Under the pieces are notes generated by a model. That model made no database searches and was not told where the DNA came from. It worked only from the letters and a program-made list of their open reading frames with translations. Positions 53,699-63,656 of a stretch of DNA of 64,000 bases are shown one piece after another. The DNA is taken from NCBI RefSeq assembly GCF_000355675.1, contig NC_020888.1:1337001-1401000 (forward strand). Direction: 5' to 3'. The translations under genes were made by a program, and so were the position numbers. Every line of letters starts with the position of its first letter. Positions within the stretch are counted from its first letter, which is position 1. The DNA comes from Thalassolituus oleivorans MIL-1. Its GTDB lineage: Bacteria > Pseudomonadota > Gammaproteobacteria > Pseudomonadales > Oceanobacteraceae.

Positions 53699-54192
53699 CG
53701 AGCTTTCTCGTTCAGCAACTGCATCACTTGGGCGCGAATTTCGGTCATGTCTGAAGGTTTGAATCCCATGTGGACGGCGCGCATGATTCCGTTGCGGTCG
53801 ATCAAATAAGAGGTTGGCATACCGCGTAAGCCGTAGGCATTCGGCGTAGTGCCATTAGCATCGTGAAGTGTTGGATAGGATACGGGCACTTCTTTTAAAA
53901 AATCTAAGCCGCTGGCTTTATCTTCATCTAAATTAACCGCCAATACTTCGAACCCTTGTTGATGCAGTTCGCCACGTAAGTTATTTAACAGAGGGAGTGA
54001 TTTGCGACAAGGGCCACACCACGACGCCCAAAAATCCAGATACACAACTTGGCCGCGAAATTGACTCAAACTATAAGTGCCTTCACCTACAAGCTTAGGC
54101 AAAGTAAAAGCGGGGGCCGGTTGTTTGGTTTCTGCGCCTGCAATGCTTGCAAAGCTCAGCAACAATAAACTAAAAAGTACACCAATACGCAT
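53695..54192 (-). CDS. TlpA/ResA-like periplasmic thioredoxin
   Basis: This is a 165-residue protein with a Sec signal ending at AGA and an AhpC/TSA-thioredoxin fold. The active site is WASWCGPCRKSLP, with cis-Pro in GLRGMPTSYLID. Proteins of this type reduce disulfides in the periplasm, often to prepare Cys for heme attachment. Within this operon the likely clients are the CxxCH lipoprotein and the Cys tail of DUF4266. Confidence 0.94.
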   Translation of the reverse strand: MRIGVLFSLLLLSFASIAGAETKQPAPAFTLPKLVGEGTYSLSQFRGQVVYLDFWASWCGPCRKSLPLLNNLRGELHQQGFEVLAVNLDEDKASGLDFLKEVPVSYPTLHDANGTTPNAYGLRGMPTSYLIDRNGIMRAVHMGFKPSDMTEIRAQVMQLLNEKAR

Positions 54193-54202
54193 GTCTCATT
54201 CC

Positions 54203-55564
54203 TTACGCAAAAATATTGAACGCATCGCTCGCTAAGGGATAGCTCTCAGCCAGAACATTGTTATTAACTCCAAGCAAGGTACGCAGCGAGTAGTTCACGT
54301 GTTCTGGCGTTAAGATAAGGTCATTTGCCCCTGTACCTGCAATACCGGTTTGTAGATTAATGGTTTGAGAATTAAAGTCACTGGTTGATGCACCAAATAC
54401 ACGTCCGCCAGTGGCTGTCGGGTGAATAACCATCATGCTGGTTACTGGCCAATGATCTTTACCGTTGCCTGAGTTGTAGTACGGCGTGCGACCAAAATCA
54501 GAGCCAATAACGACGGTGGTTTTATTGGCAATACCAGCAAATTCTAGCGCCGCCATTAAATAATGTACGCCTTCTAGTAAATCACCTAATTGCGGATAGG
54601 CACTGGAATCGTGATTGCCATGGGTATCAAAACCGCCGATATTTAAATTAGCGCTGGCAGCTAAATTACTTTTAAACGCAGCAACAACGACTTGTGCTTG
54701 GTTTTTTAAACTATCAGAACGATTTTCGTGCCAGTTTTCATCAGGTATGACATTGGCCTTGATATCGTCCAAATGCACACTGAGTTGACCAAGATTACTT
54801 TCTTCGCTTCGAATTCCAAATAATTGGCTTAACTGCTTACGCCGTAGGGGTAAGGTTTCATTTTCTATTTGTCGCGCTAAACGTGCTGCGCGAGCTTCTT
54901 TTACACGATCGTATTGATTGATTGTGCGGGTGCTGTCGCGGTACAAAAAGCCGATGTCGTTGTAATACTTATTTGGATCGGCGAGCTGATCAATAAAGTC
55001 GGCATTGCTGGCGCGAGCGCGAGGCACTAATGAATCGGTAAAGTCATAACCGCCATTACTAATAAACGCCATGGGTAGGTTCGGTGCCACCGTTGCCGCG
55101 TAATAAGCCGATATACTTGGGTAACCTGCATCTAAGTTGCCTGACCAGATAGCGCGGTTGCCTGAGTCATGGTTATTGGTGCCCGTATCTATGCCATTAA
55201 TTACTGTCATGCGGTTGGCATAAGTGGTGAAAAAGCCATCAAATTGTTCGGTGATGCGAGTAAGAACATCAACGTTATTGGATGCTGTCTCGGGGACGGC
55301 GCTCCAGCGAATATCGCCAATTTGTTTGGTAGGATCGATTTCTACCGAGTTCGTTGAGCCCTCGTGGCGGTCGGATTGATCTGGGTAGGCTTGGTTCAGA
55401 CCCTTTGGATCGCACAATGAGGTTGGGTCCCAACCGCCACTGGCATTAACCACGACGAGGTATTTGTCGAGTGCAGAGGCAGCATGTGCTTTTGGCGACC
55501 ATAGCGGCATGTGTGCCGTCATTCCAGTAGCAGCCATCAATTGCAAAAAGTTACGGCGTTTCAT
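54203..55564 (-). CDS. DUF1501 family protein, Tat-exported
   Basis: The protein has 453 residues from ATG 55564 (AGGAG 6 bases upstream). KRRNFLQLMAATGMTAH is a twin-arginine signal ending near AHA. The DUF1501 core belongs to the alkaline-phosphatase/sulfatase-like superfamily: VVNASGGWDPTSLCDP, INGIDTGTNNHDSGNR, NIGGFDTHGNHD, VIGSDFGRTPYYN. Tat export suggests a folded, possibly metal-bound protein. It is usually found next to cytochrome-like partners, as here. Confidence 0.93.
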   Translation of the reverse strand: MKRRNFLQLMAATGMTAHMPLWSPKAHAASALDKYLVVVNASGGWDPTSLCDPKGLNQAYPDQSDRHEGSTNSVEIDPTKQIGDIRWSAVPETASNNVDVLTRITEQFDGFFTTYANRMTVINGIDTGTNNHDSGNRAIWSGNLDAGYPSISAYYAATVAPNLPMAFISNGGYDFTDSLVPRARASNADFIDQLADPNKYYNDIGFLYRDSTRTINQYDRVKEARAARLARQIENETLPLRRKQLSQLFGIRSEESNLGQLSVHLDDIKANVIPDENWHENRSDSLKNQAQVVVAAFKSNLAASANLNIGGFDTHGNHDSSAYPQLGDLLEGVHYLMAALEFAGIANKTTVVIGSDFGRTPYYNSGNGKDHWPVTSMMVIHPTATGGRVFGASTSDFNSQTINLQTGIAGTGANDLILTPEHVNYSLRTLLGVNNNVLAESYPLASDAFNIFA

Positions 55565-55574
55565 GGCGTGCTCC

Positions 55575-57887
55575 TTATTCGTACACAAAGCGATAGTCGG
55601 ATAATAAATAGGCGATCACCGCAATCCATGCGCGGATAACGTAATTGCTGTCTTCTTCTATTCGGTCTTCTTCAGGTAAATCGCCATCCGTCCGGCCGTC
55701 TTTGTCGCGGTACCAACGAGCACGGCATTCCCATTCAAGGTAGGTTGAAGGGCGAGGGTCGTAGGCGTCTTTATTTTCAAGCATTTCTTGGCCTTCACTA
55801 AGCACTGCTGAAAATAAATCGTAAGTAGCTTGTACTTCTGCAGAGTCGGTTGCTACTTGTTCCCCAATTAATACCCAGTGAAGGTGGGCTATGTTGCTTT
55901 TAATTCGGGCGACCTGCGCCGTTAATATCACGCCTTCGTCGTTGCGAGGGTCTGTGCTGGTTTCAACGTCGACGAACAGCTTGCGTTTGTCGATGCTGCG
56001 AGTGAAATCGAGTGCGGCTGCGCGACAGGCCATTTCGCTGGCCATACGATCTTGAATGGCAATAACAAGGCCGCTAGGTTCGGTAATGCGTTCAGTGATG
56101 GAGTCTGAGTCCATGCCTCCGTACATAATACGATTGTCTTCGGATCTGAATTCATCCCAGCCGAAACCGAGAGTTGCATTGAGTTTTCGTTGTACTTGCT
56201 CTGGGCTAAGGAACTGGCTTGAACCAATGTGATCCGTGACGATAAGTTTTGCTTCGTCGATGGCAATTGCTCGGTAGTAAGAGCTTAAAATAATGCCTTT
56301 AACTGCCGTTTTAATGCGCCAACCGTCGGCCACCATTGCTTGGCCTATGGCGTTTAATATGGTGCGTTGGCTGGTGTAGGCAAGCTGCTCGTCTTCGGAC
56401 GCATCTTCGCCGGGAGCTTGTAGTGGATCACTACCAATCAAGCCAGTATAAAGTGTACGCACAGTGGCACGTACATAGCGTGGATCGTTACTGATTTGAG
56501 TGCCCAACCACTGCAACATGTTGCGGAAGTAACCGTCGGCTCCAGAAAGCGGAATTGTTTTACCGTTTAAACCGGCGGGCTCAATGTCAGAGCTATCCCA
56601 TTGGTTTGAGGAAGTACTGCCTGTGACTATGTATTGGCCGCGATCGGTCCAATGCTGGAAAGCAGTAGCGACAGGATCCATTACTTGGTGGCAAGTATAG
56701 CAAGCAGGATCAAGCAACGTCGGGTTCGCGGAACCATTACCTATACCATCGCCGGGGCGGTCACCCTCGATTTGCAATATATCGGTGTCCATAAAGTAAT
56801 CGAACACTATGCGTGAGCGGTGGCGATTACGGTTGGTTAGGGTGGTCGGATACCGATTCAAGAACATGGGCGATGTCAGTACGCCTGCATGTGGAACTCC
56901 GCCGGTTTCGTGTTCGAGTGCCCGAGTAATACGTGCAGGTTTAAAATCGGTAGGGTCGTAGTACAGCTGAACATCGTTTTCATCGCATACAGGATCGGTG
57001 GTTTGCGCAAATGTTGCAGCGGGATCAAGTAGCTCGGCGTCGTAAACTTGTTGGCTATACCAGTTCACCATCATGTAATCGGCATTTACATAAAGAGTAT
57101 GCGGTAGGTCGTTCATGGCCGCGTAACGAATTAATTCGAGTGGCGCGCGAGATACTGCGTCATTGGTAATGGTACGAACACAGCTGCGTATTGAGCTTAA
57201 TGCATCGCCAGGGTAGGCCGTTTCGTACCATTTACGGTTAGGATAATCATCATTATCGAGTAGGTTGATGCCGCCTTCGTACAAATTCGAACTGAGATAT
57301 TTATCGGTGAGGAGTTGTTCGTTAAAGAATTCCATTAAACGTTCATAGAATACTGGCTCGTTCATTAATACATCGAGCACACTGGATAACGCACTATCGC
57401 CTTCACTTTGCACTGCACTGGTTTCAGTTGTTGTGGGTAGGCGACCGGCAAGTTGCAAGGTCGCTTTACGCAGTGTCAGTACAGCATCTTCGTTGGTAAC
57501 ACCGTTTAACGCTGTTGCCGCAGCGGAAAGATTGGAACCATTGAATGCGTAGAGTATGTATTCGGCAGTATCGGTAGCGCACTGATCAACGCATTGTTCA
57601 GTTTTTGAGATCGGCATGGTGCGAGTGATTTCGTCGGTCAGTACCTCAACGCTGGTGCAGGTGGCACAAGCCACGAGGGGACTCCCAATAGAAGTACCAT
57701 TGCCATCAACGCCGTGACACGAAGCGCATTGGGTATCGTATTGGCGTTTGCCCTCTTCATTAAATATGCCCGGTAGACTGCCGTCACCGCCGTTTGAGGC
57801 TCCGCCGACATTTCCGCTATATTCATTTTTGCAGCCGCTCAGTAACAGCAGCGAAACCGCTAAAAAGGCGAGAATTCCTTTCTTCAT
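55575..57887 (-). CDS. Di-heme (CxxCH) lipoprotein with DUF1585/1588-like regions
   Basis: This is a 770-residue lipoprotein with lipobox LLSGC (Cys19). Two heme-attachment motifs are visible: CASCH (54-58) in a cytochrome c-like N-terminal region and CYTCH (396-400) within LLDPACYTCHQVMDPVA. An additional CxxC (CATC) lies near residue 73. The middle and C-terminal parts resemble the DUF1592/1588/1585 modules of large cytochrome-like proteins that pair with DUF1501. It is the first gene of the operon and is probably the electron-transfer partner at the envelope surface. GAGG supports the start. Confidence 0.85.
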   Translation of the reverse strand: MKKGILAFLAVSLLLLSGCKNEYSGNVGGASNGGDGSLPGIFNEEGKRQYDTQCASCHGVDGNGTSIGSPLVACATCTSVEVLTDEITRTMPISKTEQCVDQCATDTAEYILYAFNGSNLSAAATALNGVTNEDAVLTLRKATLQLAGRLPTTTETSAVQSEGDSALSSVLDVLMNEPVFYERLMEFFNEQLLTDKYLSSNLYEGGINLLDNDDYPNRKWYETAYPGDALSSIRSCVRTITNDAVSRAPLELIRYAAMNDLPHTLYVNADYMMVNWYSQQVYDAELLDPAATFAQTTDPVCDENDVQLYYDPTDFKPARITRALEHETGGVPHAGVLTSPMFLNRYPTTLTNRNRHRSRIVFDYFMDTDILQIEGDRPGDGIGNGSANPTLLDPACYTCHQVMDPVATAFQHWTDRGQYIVTGSTSSNQWDSSDIEPAGLNGKTIPLSGADGYFRNMLQWLGTQISNDPRYVRATVRTLYTGLIGSDPLQAPGEDASEDEQLAYTSQRTILNAIGQAMVADGWRIKTAVKGIILSSYYRAIAIDEAKLIVTDHIGSSQFLSPEQVQRKLNATLGFGWDEFRSEDNRIMYGGMDSDSITERITEPSGLVIAIQDRMASEMACRAAALDFTRSIDKRKLFVDVETSTDPRNDEGVILTAQVARIKSNIAHLHWVLIGEQVATDSAEVQATYDLFSAVLSEGQEMLENKDAYDPRPSTYLEWECRARWYRDKDGRTDGDLPEEDRIEEDSNYVIRAWIAVIAYLLSDYRFVYE

Positions 57888-58234
57888 TGCTTGTACCTCA
57901 TTAAGTCCGCGAGCATAGATGTTATCGATTCGCGATAGTTCCCTACAATATCACTAGGTAATGCATGGTTTTGTGATCTATTTCCGGATCTTACCTTGTC
58001 TTTGTATCGCCCTCGTGTCGATCTGTAGCATTCTGTTTTTGTCCTATCGAATTAGTTATCTCGAACGAGATATTAACTGCCTCGCCGGAAGATTGGCGTT
58101 ATTGGTGGTTAGATTGGGCCCGTAAGGATAGCCGGGCGGCTTAATCTGTGATTTGCCACTCACAACTGAGTCATTAATACGGCGATTTCGTAAGCCTGAT
58201 CTACACTATTTCTCAGGAAGAGGAATAAGAACTT
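57888..58234. other. Divergent intergenic region
   Basis: This 347-bp interval lies between the di-heme operon and the GGDEF gene. It must carry both promoters, but I find no convincing -35/-10 pair. The only clear structure is a dyad TATCTCG-AA-CGAGATA at 58057-58072, a possible operator. No ORF is supported. Confidence 0.4.
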
Positions 58235-60178
58235 ATGTTGAAACAGATTTCTATCGCGTTGTTTATGATGCTATTTGTGTTGGGTGCTCGTGCGGAACAG
58301 ATACCAGGGGTATTTGAGGACGGGGCACCGATGATCGATGTGTTGACCTTGTATTCAGGCGAATCTCTCGATCGGTATTTAGAGTTTTATGAAGATGTTG
58401 ATCACAGCGCTAAAATAGATGATCTGTCAAACGAACATTGGCAGCAATTAGATCATGGATCTTTAGCGTTTGGCTATACGGATTCTGTCTATTGGTTTCG
58501 CATGGTGTTCACCAATCCGACCGCACTTAAAGTCGATCGGTTAATGAGTATTTCTTATCCCGTTCTGGATTATATCGAGGTTCATCGTCGTCAATCAGGC
58601 TCTGAATGGACAGTGGATACACTCGGTGATAAACAGCGCTTTTATGATCGTATTATTCCTCATCGCTATTTTGTATTACCTATGAGTTTGAACGCCGGAG
58701 AAACCCAAGAATGGATTTTCCGAGTTGATACATCTAGTTCTATGCAATTCCCCGTGAGCTTATGGGAAGAGCGCGACTTCTTTGTGCATGACCAAAATCA
58801 AGTGCTTTGGTTAGGTTTGTATTACGGTACTATGCTGATCATGATGCTTTACAATTTATTTGTATTCTTATCGGTTAGAGAGATCAATTACCTTTATTAC
58901 GCACTCTACGTTGCATCAATGACAGGGTTCTTAGCGAGCCTTCAAGGAATGAGTTTTCAGTATTTATGGCCAGAAGCGACTACATGGAATGATCAAAGTA
59001 TTATTGTAATGCTGGCAGGCGTTGTGATTTTTGCGGGTATATTTACACGCAATTTCCTCTTCTTAAAAGATGGTGCTGTGTGGTTTGATAGACTGTTACT
59101 GACATTCATTATTGCCTGTGTGGGCATTATCGCGATGAGCAGTTTCCTTCCTTACCATTTACTGATTAGAATTCTTATCGTGACTGCTTTTATGGCCTTG
59201 TCGACTGCGTTGTACGTCGGTATTTTACGCTGGGGGCAGGGATACTCTGCCGCTCGTTATTACACGATTGCTTGGTCGTCAATGGTGTTGGGAGGACTGA
59301 TATTAGCGTTGAATAAGTTCAATTTAGTACCACGTAATTTCTTCACCGAGAATGCCATTCAAATTGGATCGGCATTGGAGGTTATTTTATTATCATTTGC
59401 TTTGGCCGATCGTTTAAATCAAGAAAAGCGTGACCGCTATGAAGCACAAATTTCCGCACTCGAACACGAGAAGCTAGCGCGTAGAGCTCAAGGTGAGGCT
59501 CTAGAGCAAGAGCGAAATGCACGCCATGCCCAAGAGAAAGCGCTAGAACACGAGCGAGCAGCGCGCGAAGCGCAAGCGTCAGCACTTGAGATTCAACGTC
59601 GTGCTACCGAAACCTTAGAGGTTCGTGTCAAAGAGCGCACTCTTGAGTTAGAAAGTGTTAACCGTCGTTTACAATTAATGAGTACAACCGATGCATTAAC
59701 GAATGTACGAAATCGTCGCTATTTCGATCAGGTAATGGAGCGCGAATTTGCTAGGGCAATTCGCGAAAATGAGCCTTTATCGGTGGTTATGTTAGATATT
59801 GATCATTTTAAACGTGTAAACGACGATTTTGGTCATCAGGCGGGTGATGAAATTTTGCGATCAGTCGCTCAAGCTATTCGTCAAACCGTGAATCGAGATA
59901 CCGATTTAATTGCCCGCTATGGTGGTGAGGAATTTGTTGTTATTTTGCCAAATACGGAGAATACACGCGCTAAGGAATTAGCAGAAACAATTAGAATTTG
60001 TATCGAGAATTTAGACTTCGATCGTATCGGTGCCAACCTTCGAGTGACCATCAGTATTGGTATCCACGGTGGTACGCCGAATCGCAGTGATACGCAAGAT
60101 GAATGGGTTAAGTTAGCTGATGAAGCATTATATTACTCTAAAGCGAATGGCCGTAATCGGATTACTGTATACCAATAG
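58235..60178 (+). CDS. 7TM-DISM diguanylate cyclase (GGDEF)
   Basis: This is a 647-residue protein. A signal peptide is followed by a periplasmic 7TMR-DISMED2-type carbohydrate-binding-like domain (about 40-175; YWFRMVFTN, HRYFVLPM). Next come seven transmembrane helices (about 185-390) and a coiled coil made of four 14-residue repeats beginning ALEHE/ALEQE/ALEIQ. The C-terminal GGDEF domain has the active GGEEF signature at 563-567 and an RDTD inhibitory site five residues before it. It should make cyclic di-GMP in response to an external ligand. It is a good candidate regulator of adhesion. Confidence 0.95.
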   Translation: MLKQISIALFMMLFVLGARAEQIPGVFEDGAPMIDVLTLYSGESLDRYLEFYEDVDHSAKIDDLSNEHWQQLDHGSLAFGYTDSVYWFRMVFTNPTALKVDRLMSISYPVLDYIEVHRRQSGSEWTVDTLGDKQRFYDRIIPHRYFVLPMSLNAGETQEWIFRVDTSSSMQFPVSLWEERDFFVHDQNQVLWLGLYYGTMLIMMLYNLFVFLSVREINYLYYALYVASMTGFLASLQGMSFQYLWPEATTWNDQSIIVMLAGVVIFAGIFTRNFLFLKDGAVWFDRLLLTFIIACVGIIAMSSFLPYHLLIRILIVTAFMALSTALYVGILRWGQGYSAARYYTIAWSSMVLGGLILALNKFNLVPRNFFTENAIQIGSALEVILLSFALADRLNQEKRDRYEAQISALEHEKLARRAQGEALEQERNARHAQEKALEHERAAREAQASALEIQRRATETLEVRVKERTLELESVNRRLQLMSTTDALTNVRNRRYFDQVMEREFARAIRENEPLSVVMLDIDHFKRVNDDFGHQAGDEILRSVAQAIRQTVNRDTDLIARYGGEEFVVILPNTENTRAKELAETIRICIENLDFDRIGANLRVTISIGIHGGTPNRSDTQDEWVKLADEALYYSKANGRNRITVYQ

Positions 60179-60207
60179 ATAAAAACACAGTCGTCATAAT
60201 GGATATT

Positions 60208-60243
60208 AAAAAGCCCCATCAGATCTCTCTAATGGGGCTTTTT
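60208..60243. terminator. Bidirectional terminator
   Basis: A 12-bp stem AAAAAGCCCCAT / ATGGGGCTTTTT with a 12-base loop serves the convergent GGDEF and chemoreceptor genes. Confidence 0.93.
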
Positions 60244-60263
60244 ATTGGGCTTTATATTTACAG

Positions 60264-61937
60264 TTATAAGCTTCGATAGCCAATTCGAAAACCACCCCAG
60301 TGGCGGCCGTTAACATAAATAGGCGCGGACAGATCATGCATAACTTCACCAGTGTCTCGTTTATAGGTCTGCAATAGGAAGTGCTTGGTATTGGAGCCAC
60401 ATCGAGATCCCGTACGATCGTTGAAAATACGTTTAGTGCGGTTGTTGGCTAGGTCGGTGGCTAGATCCCCCGTTAGTACTTTGGAAAAACGTTTGTTGTG
60501 GGTCGGAAAATAACCGTTACGATCAACTGCTCCGGCATACGCTATATGATTGTACTGATCTAATATCGGCTCCTGTATCGCAGGAAGTACGTCGTCTGTA
60601 AAGCGATCGAAACGGGTTGAGAATTTTTGTGGGTTAGTTTCTGAAATAGGCGTGTATTGTTCATCAAAGAGGTCTGCCATTGTTATTTTTCCATTTTCAA
60701 TGGCGCGTTCGAATACCTCGCTTATTTGTTGTGCTGCATTTAAGGCGGCAAATTTTGCACTGTCGTGATGCTCCCCTAAACTGGCGACACCAAAGGATTC
60801 ATAAATGCGTTCGGCTGTTTCAGATAAAGACAATGATTTTTCAGAAATTGACGCTATCTCTACTTCGGTTAGAGCTAAGCGATCACTTGTTTGATGAACT
60901 ATGGTTGAAATCTCGTGGATGCTAGTACTGTTGCTACCAACGTTACTTGCCAATGATCCTATGCTAGCTTGAATATGTTCAGATCTGTCGTAGATGTCAT
61001 TTAAATGCTTACTGACGTCTTGCGTCATACGAACGCCAAGATCTATCGTTTGAATTAAATCTTTACTATTGGTAACGGCATTTTTAATTTCTAAATTAAT
61101 TTCATTTACGGTATTACCAATTTGTTCTGTAGCGCTAGATGTTTTAGCGGCTAAGGCACGAACTTCATCTGCCACTATAGCAAATCCTCGTCCTTGCTCT
61201 CCTGCACGTGCTGCCTCAATGGCCGCATTTAAAGCAAGTAGATTTGTTTGCTCCGCAATGTCACTAATAATGCGCGTAACAGTTTTAATCTCTTCGGATT
61301 TTGCTTCGAGTTGAGAAATCTATTCCGCATTGGTATTGACTTGTTCTCGCGTGCCTTCCATTTGCGGAATGGTTTTGGCAACAGCTTCTTTTCCGGTCAA
61401 ATTAATTGATTTAGCTTCGTCTGCTGTTTTTGCTGCTTCTTTGGTTTGGTTAACCATTTGCTCAACACTGGTAGTGATTTGATTAGTGCTGGCGACGATT
61501 CGCTGGGTATCGATGACATCGTCGTGAACTTTTGCTTTTAGTTGATCCGCAGCGAATGACATTTCTGCCGCTGCAATCGCAATTTTACCGCCGTGTTCTG
61601 ACAGTTGTGTTTGCATTAATTGCACAGCGTTTAGGTAGTCATTTATTTGCTGAGTGTCTTTACCGAGAGCAGGGTGCGGGCTCATTTGCTTTTTAGCACC
61701 GCTCAGGGTTTCTAATAAGTCTTGATTGAAGCGTTCGAGCGGTCGTACGAAGACCCATAGGGTCGCTCCAATGCCACAAAGTCCAGCTAGTAATGCGACA
61801 AACAAGGTTGATAGGCTGGCGGGTATGGGGACTTTAGGTAAAACCTGAGTAGTGACAATGCCGATAACACTTACGATCGCTATGGGTGTAGCCAATTTGA
61901 CTGGTTGTCTTAGCATGCTGATCAATCTCCGTCGCAT
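60264..61937 (-). pseudogene. Methyl-accepting chemotaxis protein interrupted by an amber codon
   Basis: One frame runs from ATG 61937 to 60264 (557 residues) except for TAG at 61322-61320. Before it: two closely spaced membrane helices with almost no periplasmic loop, then the start of the signalling helices. After it: the hairpin tip [34 protein letters not shown], and a C-terminal cytoplasmic sensor ([34 protein letters not shown]) found in many receptors. The stop lies just before the conserved tip, so neither half can signal alone. A restart at GTG 61175 would give a 303-residue fragment without membrane anchor. Confidence 0.9.
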
Positions 61938-62175
61938 TATTCCTAAAGCTTAGTCAACGGTGGCCCTAAGGGAACAGCAATTAGTCTAAGGAGAAGATGA
62001 GGAGCAAGTTTATGGAACTGGATTTCGAAAATTAACTGTCATAACTGGCGTTATCAGTAGATACGTTAATATGGGCTACGCGGTACTTTTATTTTTTCTG
62101 GGGGAGGGAACTAGTAAAATTTTTGCCGTGGTCTAAGAAATCTTGAGCGAGAGTTGAAATTGACCTTATCACTAA

Positions 62176-62261
62176 TGGTGCCCAAGGAGAGACTCGAACT
62201 CTCACGAGCATAGCTCACAGCGACCTGAACACTGCGTGTCTACCAATTCCACCACTTGGGC
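62176..62261 (-). tRNA. tRNA-Leu (CAG)
   Basis: This is an 86-nt gene with encoded CCA. The acceptor stem is GCCCAAG / CTTGGGC, with a long variable arm and a TTCAGGT anticodon loop giving CAG. The 62-base gap to the next tRNA suggests a shared transcript. Confidence 0.96.
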
Positions 62262-62319
62262 CCTACGTTATTGTTGCAAGGCGCAACGAATAACGGAAAG
62301 TAACTTCACGACAATAATT

Positions 62320-62406
62320 TGGTACCAGAGGCCGGACTCGAACCGGCACACCCGCAAAGGCGGGGGATTTTGAATCCCCTGCGTCTACCAATTTCGCCAC
62401 TCTGGC
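62320..62406 (-). tRNA. tRNA-Leu (CAA)
   Basis: This is an 87-nt gene with encoded CCA. The acceptor stem is GCCAGAG / CTCTGGT, the anticodon stem GGGGA / TCCCC encloses TTCAAAA (anticodon CAA), and there is a long variable arm. It lies upstream of tRNA-Leu(CAG) on the same strand. Confidence 0.96.
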
Positions 62407-62597
62407 AAATCATCATCGGTCAGTGGCCGCGTATATTACTGCCAAAAGAAAAAGTGTCAACAGTTTTTTTCTAATGATTTCCTTAACTTAGTGCTTCATC
62501 TCCGGTAATCTTGCGCACCTATTGAATAAGTGGCTGTTAGACCCCAATTAGGTCTACTGCGGCGACAGAGCTACGTTATTGGTTAACTTTTTAAATT

Positions 62598-63656
62598 ATG
62601 AAAACCAGAGATTTCCATTTCGATCTGCCTGACGAGCTGATTGCCAGATACTCCATGCCCGAGCGCAGTTCCTCGCGACTCTTGGTACTCAATCCCACGG
62701 ACGGGCAGTGTAGCGATTATATTTTTCGCGATCTTGAGCAGATGTTGAATCCGAGTGATTTGTTGGTATTCAACAACACGCGCGTGATTCCCGCTCGGTT
62801 ATTTGGCGAAAAAGTCAGTGGCGGTAAGTTAGAGGCGCTGATTGAACGGGTTCTAAATGAACACGAAGCGTTAGCTCATGTTCGTTCGTCGCGGTCGCCG
62901 AAACCCGGACAAATTATTATTTTAGGCGGCGTTAAAGTTGAGATCGTTGGTCGTGAAGGTGCACTTTTTCATCTACGTTTTCTTGATGATCGTCCACTGT
63001 TCGAGATTTTAGATGCGGTTGGTCATATGCCTTTACCGCCTTACATGGAGCGAGCCGATACGGAAGAAGACCGTGAGCGTTATCAAACCGTCTATGCCAA
63101 GGCACCGGGAGCAGTTGCCGCACCGACGGCAGGCTTACATTTTGATGAGCCATTGTTAGAGCGTTTGCGTAACAAGGGCGTACAGTTTGCCTATGTGACT
63201 TTGCACGTAGGTGCTGGGACATTTCAGCCCGTGAAAGTAGACAATGTGCTTGAGCATGAAATGCACGCTGAGTACATCGAAGTGACCCAGGAGGTGGTCG
63301 ATGCCGTTAAGGCGACTCGTGCGGCAGGAAAGCGTGTTGTGGCCGTAGGTACAACTTCGGTACGTAGTTTAGAGAGCGCAAGTCAGAACGGCGAGATAGC
63401 GCCGTACGCGGCGGACAGTCGCATATTTATTTATCCGGGTTATCGCTTCCGCAGCGTTGATGCCATGATTACCAATTTTCATTTGCCTGAATCAACACTG
63501 ATTATGCTGGTATCGGCGTTTGCCGGCCGTGATAACACTATGGGCGCCTATGCGCACGCAGTGGCCAACAAATACCGCTTTTACAGTTATGGCGATGCTA
63601 TGTTTTTGCCTTGCTCGGCACCTGTGCCGGCTGAATTCCAACAGGATGCCCAATGA
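62598..63656 (+). CDS. queA: S-adenosylmethionine:tRNA ribosyltransferase-isomerase QueA
   Basis: This is a 352-residue enzyme that transfers and isomerises the ribosyl part of SAM onto preQ1-tRNA, making epoxyqueuosine. It has [20 protein letters not shown] at the N-terminus, [39 protein letters not shown] and the C-terminal [20 protein letters not shown]. The length is typical. It overlaps tgt by 4 bp (ATGA), the usual order of the queuosine pair. Confidence 0.98.
   Translation: MKTRDFHFDLPDELIARYSMPERSSSRLLVLNPTDGQCSDYIFRDLEQMLNPSDLLVFNNTRVIPARLFGEKVSGGKLEALIERVLNEHEALAHVRSSRSPKPGQIIILGGVKVEIVGREGALFHLRFLDDRPLFEILDAVGHMPLPPYMERADTEEDRERYQTVYAKAPGAVAAPTAGLHFDEPLLERLRNKGVQFAYVTLHVGAGTFQPVKVDNVLEHEMHAEYIEVTQEVVDAVKATRAAGKRVVAVGTTSVRSLESASQNGEIAPYAADSRIFIYPGYRFRSVDAMITNFHLPESTLIMLVSAFAGRDNTMGAYAHAVANKYRFYSYGDAMFLPCSAPVPAEFQQDAQ

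Noticed and set aside
58057-58072. TATCTCG-AA-CGAGATA dyad as a defined operator
   Set aside because: Only 7-bp arms, no promoter pair recognised near it and no candidate regulator encoded alongside; noted in the intergenic entry but not claimed.
62461-62597. preQ1 riboswitch before queA
   Set aside because: The leader has no recognisable preQ1 aptamer pattern, and such riboswitches control preQ1 synthesis or transport genes rather than queA-tgt in most gammaproteobacteria.
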